Part shown: positions 34,319 to 40,084 of the stretch, in pieces | How the letters are laid out: every line of letters begins with the position of its first letter | Position numbering within the stretch: the first letter of the stretch is position 1 | Assembly (NCBI GenBank): GCA_902629215.1 | Contig: CACOQC010000008.1 | Location: 1-40,084 of the forward strand | Length of the DNA: 40,084 nt | Source: an uncultured Pelagibacteraceae bacterium | Lineage (GTDB): Bacteria > Pseudomonadota > Alphaproteobacteria > Pelagibacterales > Pelagibacteraceae | Reading direction: 5' to 3' | Made by a program: the position numbers and the translations under genes | Notes under the pieces: generated by a model | Databases searched by the model: none | What the model saw: only the letters and a program-made list of their open reading frames with translations | Told to the model about the DNA's origin: nothing

Positions 34319-36089
34319 CTTTTTTATAAAATTTTTTTTTTTTATAAGAATTTTTTTTAAATTTCTTTTTATTTTTTAATTCAATTATATTTCCCTCTCT
34401 TTTTTGTTGTTCTAAATTTTTTAATTTTTCAAAATGTTCAACCAATTCTAAAGTTTTTTTTGATTTATTCTTAATATCAATAATATATTCAGGTATTATG
34501 AGATTATTATCTGTAATAATATCAATTTTAGTTTTATTTTTTTTTTCAAAATAAGATAAATCATCAATAAAATTATCTTTTAAAAAATCTGAAATTTTTC
34601 GACAAACTTTTATTTCAACAAATTTTGCTTTATTTATAACTGATTTTAATTCAACTAATTTAAGTAATTTTAAAGCAAATGATTCATCAGTGAGATTTAT
34701 TTTCCACTTAACTGCACTTTCTCTGAGTCTTTGTCTAGACATTTCTAATAAACCAAAGTTACTAATTCTTCCAATTTGAATTCTAGCTCTATCCGATCTG
34801 CATTTTTCTTTTAGTCTTCTTTCAACTAATCGTCTATTGCCATAACTAAGCATATCAATAAAATCTATAATTATAAGACCTGACAGATCACGTATTTTAA
34901 TTTGTCTAGCGATTTCGTCTGCTGCCTCAAGATTTGTATCTAAAGCAGTATTTTCTACATTTCTTTGTTTAATTGAACTTCCGGAGTTAATATCGATAGA
35001 AACTAAGGCCTCTGTGGGGTTTATAACCAAATAACCACCTGAATTTAATTTAATCTCAGTTTCAAAAATTTGATTTAATTTTTGTTCTATATCATTTTCT
35101 ATAAATAATGGAACTTTACCTCTATATTTCTTAATTTTTTTTACATGTGAAGGCATCATCATTTTCATAAAGTTTTGAGCTTTTTTATAACCTTCATTAC
35201 CTTCAACAATTACATTTTTTGTATTTTCATCATACATATCTCTTAAAGTTCTTTTTATAATTTCGCTTTCTTGGTGAATTAAACTTGGTGCTATAGAATT
35301 AATTGCGTTATCTTTAATTTGATTCCATGTATTAATTAAAGTTTCTAAATCATGATTAATTTCATTTTTAGTTTTATTACATCCTGCTGTCCTCACAATT
35401 AATCCCATCTCTTTTGGAATTTCAATCTCATTTAAAATAGTCCTTATTTTTTTTCTATCTGCTGGATTAAATATTTTTCGTGATATACCTCCTCCCTTTG
35501 GAGTATTAGGCATCAATACAATGTATTTTCCAGCTATAGAGATAAAAGTACTTAGGGCAGCACCTTTTTGGCCACGTTCATCTTTTAAAACCTGAACTAA
35601 AATTACTTGATTAGGTTTAATTACTTCTTGAATTTTATATCTTTTAAATTTGAATTTTTTCTCTTTCTTTTTTTCTTTTTCATCATCTAAATTTTCTTTT
35701 AAATCAACATCAACTTTTTCAATTGGATCATCTACTTCTAATTTTCCATCTGCAAGATTTTCATTTTCTTTTGCCTCAACTTCTTTTGATAGTTCCTCTC
35801 TAGCTTTTTCTTCTTCTTGTTTTATAACTTCAAGATCGCTTTTAGGTATTTGATAATAATCCGATTGAATATCATTAAAAGATAAAAAACCATGTTTTTC
35901 CCTTCCAAAATCTACAAAAGCAGCTTGTAAAGAGGGTTCAATTCTACTTACTTTTCCTAAGTAAATATTATTCTTTATTAAGTTGTTTTTTAAGCCTTCG
36001 TACTCGTAATCTTCAATATGGTTACCTGATTTAAGTACAACTCTAGTTTCGTTTGGATGCGAAGCATCAATAAATAACTCTTTTTCCAT
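34311..36089 (-). CDS. rne: Ribonuclease E/G
   Basis: This endoribonuclease processes rRNA and tRNA and starts mRNA decay. The 592-residue protein has an S1 domain interrupted by an acidic Lys/Glu insertion (about 86-145), an RNase H-like region, and the DNase I-like catalytic core. D366 (VSIDINSG) and D409 (IIIDFIDM) are in place. The helix [38 protein letters not shown] then leads directly into [20 protein letters not shown]. The CPxC Zn-link that normally follows MSRQRLR is missing. There is no long degradosome scaffold; the tail (about 555-592) is short and Lys-rich, read from T-runs of up to 12. It is divergent from PBP1A. Confidence 0.9.
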   Translation of the reverse strand: MEKELFIDASHPNETRVVLKSGNHIEDYEYEGLKNNLIKNNIYLGKVSRIEPSLQAAFVDFGREKHGFLSFNDIQSDYYQIPKSDLEVIKQEEEKAREELSKEVEAKENENLADGKLEVDDPIEKVDVDLKENLDDEKEKKKEKKFKFKRYKIQEVIKPNQVILVQVLKDERGQKGAALSTFISIAGKYIVLMPNTPKGGGISRKIFNPADRKKIRTILNEIEIPKEMGLIVRTAGCNKTKNEINHDLETLINTWNQIKDNAINSIAPSLIHQESEIIKRTLRDMYDENTKNVIVEGNEGYKKAQNFMKMMMPSHVKKIKKYRGKVPLFIENDIEQKLNQIFETEIKLNSGGYLVINPTEALVSIDINSGSSIKQRNVENTALDTNLEAADEIARQIKIRDLSGLIIIDFIDMLSYGNRRLVERRLKEKCRSDRARIQIGRISNFGLLEMSRQRLRESAVKWKINLTDESFALKLLKLVELKSVINKAKFVEIKVCRKISDFLKDNFIDDLSYFEKKNKTKIDIITDNNLIIPEYIIDIKNKSKKTLELVEHFEKLKNLEQQKREGNIIELKNKKKFKKNSYKKKKFYKKVK

Positions 36090-36189
36090 AAATTAATATT
36101 TTGTTGTTTCATGTTAAATTATTAAAATTAAAATTTTGTTCATAACTGTGCCTTATCTTTAACAAATTCCGATATATAATGGAATCAAA

Positions 36190-38526
36190 ATGAGCAAGTT
36201 TATAAAAAATTTATTTATTGTTTTTACTAGCTTTTCATTAATACTGACTTTGATAATATTAGTCATTTTATGGAATTTTTCTAATAATATTCCGGATTAC
36301 AAGTTTTTAAAGAACTATAAACCGCCTGTTTCAAGTAAAGTTTATTCAGGAAATGGGGAATTAGTTGCAGATTTTTCTAAAGAAAAAAGGATTTTTGTTC
36401 CATACAGCTCGATACCAAAAAATGTAATAAATGCATTTTTGTCCGCAGAAGATAAAAACTTTTTTTCTCATCCAGGAGTTGATGCAAAAGGAGTCTTAAG
36501 AGCAGTTATAAATAATATAAAAAATATATTGAGCTCAAGAAGATTAGAAGGCGCATCAACAATTACCCAACAAGTTGCAAAAAACTTTTTATTAACAAAT
36601 GAAGTAAGTTTGAATCGAAAAATTAAAGAGGCAATTCTTGCTTTTAGGATTGAAAGAGCTTTAACAAAGGAGAGAATACTTGAATTATATCTTAACCAAA
36701 TTTATCTCGGAAGTGGAGCTTATGGAGTCGCAGCTGCAAGTTTAGAATATTTTGATAAATCAATTAAAGATTTAAACAACGCTGAAGCAGCTTTATTGGC
36801 TGCTTTACCAAAAGCACCAAGTAGATATAACCCTTATAAAGACATTAAATTAGCGGAATTTAGAAGAAATTTAGTTTTAAAAAATCTATTAGAAAATAAT
36901 TTTATCAAAAAAAAAGAATATGAAAAATTAATTAAGGAAAAAATTAAAGTTAAAAAATCAAAAAAAATATTTCAAGAGGACTCTCAGTATTATATTGAAG
37001 ATGTTAGAAAAAATATAGTAGATAAACTTACATACGAAAAGGTTTATAAACAAGGGTTTAATATAAATACACCAATAAATTTAAAATTACAAAAAATAGC
37101 AACAGACTCTTTAAGAGACGGATTAATAGAATATGACAAAAGAAAAGGGTGGCGAGGTCCTTTGGCAAATAAAAATTTGAATAATAATTGGTCTCAAAAT
37201 CTTGAAAAATACAAACTAGAAAACTCTATAAATTGGAAAATTGCAATAATTAAAAAATTAAATAAATTTTCTGCAGAAATTCAAACTTCAGATGGTACAG
37301 ATGGCTTGATCGAATACAGTGACATTTCATGGACTAAAAAAGAGTTCAATGAGTTATTTGAAGAAGGGGATATAATTTATGTGGAGAAGATTGTAGATAA
37401 TAAATTTAGTTTAAAACAACTTCCAAAAATCAATGGTGGAATAGTGGTAATGGACCCATATACAGGAAGAGTTTTGGCATTATGTGGTGGATTTAGTTTT
37501 AAAAATAGTGAGTTTAATAGAGCAACTCAAGCATTAAGACAGCCAGGCTCAGCCTTTAAACCCTTTGTTTATGCTTTTGCTTTAGAAAATAATTATACTC
37601 CATCTTCATTAATTTTAGATGCACCATTAGTTTTAGAACAAGGTTCTGATTTAAAAATGTGGAAACCAGAAAATTATGGTAAAAAGTTTTATGGTCCATC
37701 AACTTTAAGGACTGGTCTTGAAAAATCAAGGAACCTTATGACAGTAAGAATTGCACAAAATTTAGGTATTGAAAAATTAGTAAGTTTTTCAAAAGAATTA
37801 GGAATTTATCGAAATCCAGATGAACTTTTATCTATATCACTAGGTTCTACTGAAACAACATTGTTAAAGTTAACATCAGCATACTCAACTTTTGTTAATG
37901 GAGGTAAACTTGTTGAACCAATTATGTTTGATAGGATACAAGATAGTGAAGGCAATACAATAATTAATAATGATAAAAGATCATGTGTTAATTGTGATCA
38001 AATATCTTTTTTAAGTAATAAATATCCAAAAGTGAAAGATAAATATAAAAAAGTTATATCTGAACAAACTGCTTATCAAATTACATCTCTCTTAGAGGGA
38101 GTAATCAAAAGGGGAACAGGTAAAAGATTGAAAAAATTAGAATTAAATTTAGCTGGGAAAACAGGAACTACCAATGAGAACACAGATGCTTGGTTTATAG
38201 GTTTCACCTCAAATTTTGTAATTGGTGTGTACGTGGGAATGGATGATCCATCGCCATTAGGAAAATTTGAAACTGGATCAAAAACAGCACTTCCAATATT
38301 TGAAAATTTTATCATTAAAGCAGTCAAAAAATCTGATGCAAGACCATTTAAAGTTCCTAATGGCATAACAATGATGGTTGTTGATCCAATAACTGGGGAT
38401 AAAGCAAAGTTTTCATCAAAAAATACTATTGTAGAAGCTTATAAAAGTAAAAATGTCATTAATGGTAAAGTGTTGTATTCAAATTATGATAGATTGGATA
38501 AGAATAATATATTAAAGTTTTATTAA
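36190..38526 (+). CDS. mrcA: Penicillin-binding protein 1A (bifunctional)
   Basis: This bifunctional enzyme polymerises and cross-links peptidoglycan at the inner membrane. The 778-residue protein has an N-terminal anchor (about 7-30). The GT51 transglycosylase domain shows catalytic E87 in SAEDKNFFSHPGVD, RRLEGASTITQQVAKNFLL and ALTKERILELYLNQIYLG. An OB-like insertion (about 310-410) precedes the transpeptidase domain with S454-x-x-K in RQPGSAFKPF, SRN in KSRNLMTV, and KTGTTNENTDAWF. All three catalytic motifs are intact. The stop shares a base with the prfB start (TAATG). The call PBP1A rather than 1B rests on motif context and the prfB neighbour. Confidence 0.95.
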   Translation: MSKFIKNLFIVFTSFSLILTLIILVILWNFSNNIPDYKFLKNYKPPVSSKVYSGNGELVADFSKEKRIFVPYSSIPKNVINAFLSAEDKNFFSHPGVDAKGVLRAVINNIKNILSSRRLEGASTITQQVAKNFLLTNEVSLNRKIKEAILAFRIERALTKERILELYLNQIYLGSGAYGVAAASLEYFDKSIKDLNNAEAALLAALPKAPSRYNPYKDIKLAEFRRNLVLKNLLENNFIKKKEYEKLIKEKIKVKKSKKIFQEDSQYYIEDVRKNIVDKLTYEKVYKQGFNINTPINLKLQKIATDSLRDGLIEYDKRKGWRGPLANKNLNNNWSQNLEKYKLENSINWKIAIIKKLNKFSAEIQTSDGTDGLIEYSDISWTKKEFNELFEEGDIIYVEKIVDNKFSLKQLPKINGGIVVMDPYTGRVLALCGGFSFKNSEFNRATQALRQPGSAFKPFVYAFALENNYTPSSLILDAPLVLEQGSDLKMWKPENYGKKFYGPSTLRTGLEKSRNLMTVRIAQNLGIEKLVSFSKELGIYRNPDELLSISLGSTETTLLKLTSAYSTFVNGGKLVEPIMFDRIQDSEGNTIINNDKRSCVNCDQISFLSNKYPKVKDKYKKVISEQTAYQITSLLEGVIKRGTGKRLKKLELNLAGKTGTTNENTDAWFIGFTSNFVIGVYVGMDDPSPLGKFETGSKTALPIFENFIIKAVKKSDARPFKVPNGITMMVVDPITGDKAKFSSKNTIVEAYKSKNVINGKVLYSNYDRLDKNNILKFY

Positions 38527-39621
38527 TGGATTATAAATTTTTAGATTTCAAAAAAGAAATAGAAAAGATTAATCAAAGAGTTAAGGAGTATCTTTGAAAA
38601 AAATCAGATTCGTACAAAATTAGAAAATCATAATAAAAAGATGCTCAACACTGACTTTTGGCAAGATAAGTCAAATTCTCAAAAAGTAATTAAAGAAAAA
38701 AAATTATATGAAGATATAATTAATTCACATGATAATTCTATTATTAATCTAAAAGACCTAGATGAATTAAACAAAATAGCAGTAGATGAAGAAAATATAG
38801 ATATTCAAAAAGAAGTTTATAATAATATCAAAGATCTTAGAGAATTAGTCAAAAAAAATGAGATTAAATGTTTCTTGTCTAATGAAGCAGACTCTCTTGA
38901 TTGTTATATTGAAATACATGCAGGTGCAGGAGGAACTGAAAGTCAAGATTGGGCAGAAATGCTTAGACGCATGTATTTAAAATGGTCAGATATTAAAAAA
39001 TTTAGATCTAATTTAATTAGTGAACACAAAGGCGATGAGGCAGGTATTAAATCATCGACAATAAAAATAGAAGGAGATTATGTTTTTGGTTGGTTAAAAA
39101 AAGAGTCTGGAATTCACAGATTGGTAAGAATTTCTCCATTTGACTCAGGAGCTAGACGTCATACGAGTTTTGCTAGTATTTGGGTTTATCCAGTTGTTGA
39201 TGAGAATATAAACATTGAGATACTTGATAAAGATTTGAGAATAGATACATATCGATCTAGTGGAGCTGGTGGTCAACACGTTAATACTACTGATAGCGCT
39301 GTAAGAATAACCCATCTACCTTCAAAAATAGTGGTTCAGTGCCAAAATGAAAGATCCCAACATAAAAATAAAGAAACATGCATGAATATGCTGAGGGCAA
39401 GACTTTATGATTATGAGATTAAAAAAAAAGAAAAAGAAAATCAAAATGCTGAGACTTCTAAATCTGAAATCGGCTGGGGTCATCAGATAAGATCTTATGT
39501 TTTGCAACCATATCAACTTGTGAAAGATAATAGAACTAACTTTGAAAGCTCAAGTCCAAACAAGGTTTTAGATGGTGAGATTGATGAATTTTTAGAAAGA
39601 TCTTTATATCAAATTAAATGA
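38526..39621 (+). CDS. prfB: Peptide chain release factor 2 (programmed +1 frameshift)
   Basis: RF2 ends translation at UGA and UAA. The track shows only the second part (38641 on). The true gene starts at ATG 38526, reads MDYKFLDFKKEIEKINQRVKEYL for 23 codons, meets an in-frame TGA at 38595-38597, and shifts +1 at CTT-T to continue GAA AAA AAT into EKNQIRTKLENHNKKMLNTDFW. The CDS is therefore 38526..38594 joined to 38596..39621, 364 residues, close to E. coli RF2. The codon-recognition SPF tripeptide (RISPFDSGARRHTSF) confirms RF2 rather than RF1, and SSGAGGQHVNTTDSAVRITH carries the catalytic GGQ. It is coupled to PBP1A by a 1-nt overlap. Confidence 0.96.
38583..38597 (+). promoter_or_regulatory. 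prfB autoregulatory +1 frameshift site
   Basis: AAGGAG-TAT-CTT-TGA matches the E. coli site AGGGGG-TAT-CTT-TGA. An internal Shine-Dalgarno lies 3 nt before the slippery CTT and is followed by an RF2-dependent TGA stop. Low RF2 slows termination at TGA and favours the shift, restoring RF2. Here the base after TGA is A rather than C. Confidence 0.93.
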
Positions 39622-40084
39622 AATTAATATCAAAATTTGTTCTTATCTTAGTATTCTTGATAGGAATTTCAATTATATATTTAAGCACTTTTGGAGTCGA
39701 GACCGATAAATTTAATAATCAAATTTCAGACAAAATTCTACAGATTGATAAAAAACTAGAAGTAGAGTTAAAAAAAATAAAATTTGTATTAGATCCTTTA
39801 AGCTTGAAAGTAAATATAAAAACAGTTGGCTCTAAATTAAAAAAACAAAATAAAATAATTGAAATTGAAAATATAATAACTCAGATATCTTTAAAATCAT
39901 TAATCTCAAATGAATTTTCAATAGAAAATTTAGAAATTTCGACAAGATCTTTAGAAATTAAAAATCTAATTTCTTTTTTAAGAACTTATCAAAATTCACC
40001 TAAAATATTTATTTTAGAGAAAGTTGTTAATAAAGGTTATCTAATTGCAGATATAAAACTTGAATTTGATAATAATGGAAAAAT
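39618..40084 (+). CDS. AsmA-like membrane-anchored protein, partial (3' end beyond window)
   Basis: An ATG at 39618 overlaps the prfB stop (ATGA), and the frame stays open to the window edge (about 155 codons). The track misses it because it is truncated. The N-terminus is a single hydrophobic anchor (about 4-24, ISKFVLILVFLIGISIIYL). It is followed by a beta-rich, repetitive region with strands such as VELKKIKFVLDPLSLKVNIKTVGSKL and FSIENLEISTRSLEIKNLISFL. This anchor plus 'LDPLSLKV'-type strands resembles AsmA/TamB-like envelope proteins that form long periplasmic bridges for lipid transport. The resemblance is by pattern only and could be confirmed from the rest of the gene. Confidence 0.65.
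   Translation, partial: MKLISKFVLILVFLIGISIIYLSTFGVETDKFNNQISDKILQIDKKLEVELKKIKFVLDPLSLKVNIKTVGSKLKKQNKIIEIENIITQISLKSLISNEFSIENLEISTRSLEIKNLISFLRTYQNSPKIFILEKVVNKGYLIADIKLEFDNNGK

Noticed and set aside
34332-34343. Run of 12 T residues at the 3' end of rne, a possible sequencing indel or slippage site
   Set aside because: The rne frame remains open and ends in a plausible Lys-rich tail just after thiG, so there is no evidence of an error; other T/A runs in the window also keep frame.
36175-36180. TATAAT 10 nt before the PBP1A start, suggesting a leaderless transcript
   Set aside because: No acceptable -35 box lies at the right distance, and TATAAT is expected often by chance in DNA this AT-rich.
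1-40084. CRISPR arrays, insertion sequences, phage genes, toxin-antitoxin pairs or defence islands
   Set aside because: No direct-repeat arrays, transposase or integrase motifs, or composition shifts were seen; nearly all sequence is accounted for by core genes.

Overview
This 40 kb window is very AT-rich and extremely compact. It has no rRNA, tRNA, CRISPR, phage or insertion sequence that I can see, and no gene-free stretch longer than about 115 bases. Gene order and protein features point to a streamlined marine alphaproteobacterium of the SAR11/Pelagibacterales type. The supporting signs are Lys/Asn/Ile-rich proteins, many 1-50 nt gene overlaps, alphaproteobacterial gene blocks (lptF-lptG-lptD-surA-pdxA-rsmA, purM/DUF2066/hda, aroQ-accB-accC, rne/PBP1A/prfB), a plant-type glutamate-cysteine ligase and an NDUFA12-like complex I subunit. 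The assignment is inferred from style and synteny, not from a database match.

Layout. (1) 1-12385, all on the minus strand. Read in transcription order this is rpsF-rpsR-rplI, a terminator-like hairpin, dnaB, an RND/MMPL exporter, cvpA-purF, an HD-domain protein with a PhnZ-like ligand pattern, gshA-gshB, an EamA permease, an MFS permease and a partial coiled-coil protein at the left edge. (2) 12472-15059, plus strand: fatty-acid genes fabD-fabG-acpP, then gmk. (3) 15048-22369, minus strand: lptF-lptG-lptD-surA-pdxA-rsmA (LPS export, outer-membrane folding, vitamin B6, ribosome maturation). (4) 22451-24320, plus: pepA-ndk. (5) 24310-25897, minus: purM-purN. (6) 25909-29432, plus: DUF2066 protein, hda-like AAA+ protein, aspS. 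(7) 29434-30258, minus: an orphan TSCPD-domain protein resembling the C-terminus of class II ribonucleotide reductase. (8) 30373-31102, plus: NDUFA12-like and DUF2155 proteins. (9) 31099-33307, minus: aroQ-accB-accC. (10) 33324-34318, plus: thiS-thiG. (11) 34311-36089, minus: RNase E/G. (12) 36190-40084, plus: PBP1A, prfB (with a programmed +1 frameshift) and an AsmA-like partial gene.

Most of the content is core housekeeping: translation, replication, purines, fatty acids, envelope assembly, thiamine, B6 and glutathione. I see no clear novel multi-gene system. The points most worth following are these: the HD-domain putative diiron oxygenase between purF and gshA; the orphan TSCPD protein; an RNase E that lacks the Zn-link cysteine motif; a thiG whose real start is non-ATG and upstream of the ORF-track start; the prfB recoding site, which the ORF track splits; and several conserved gene blocks from which peptidoglycan-related neighbours appear to be missing.
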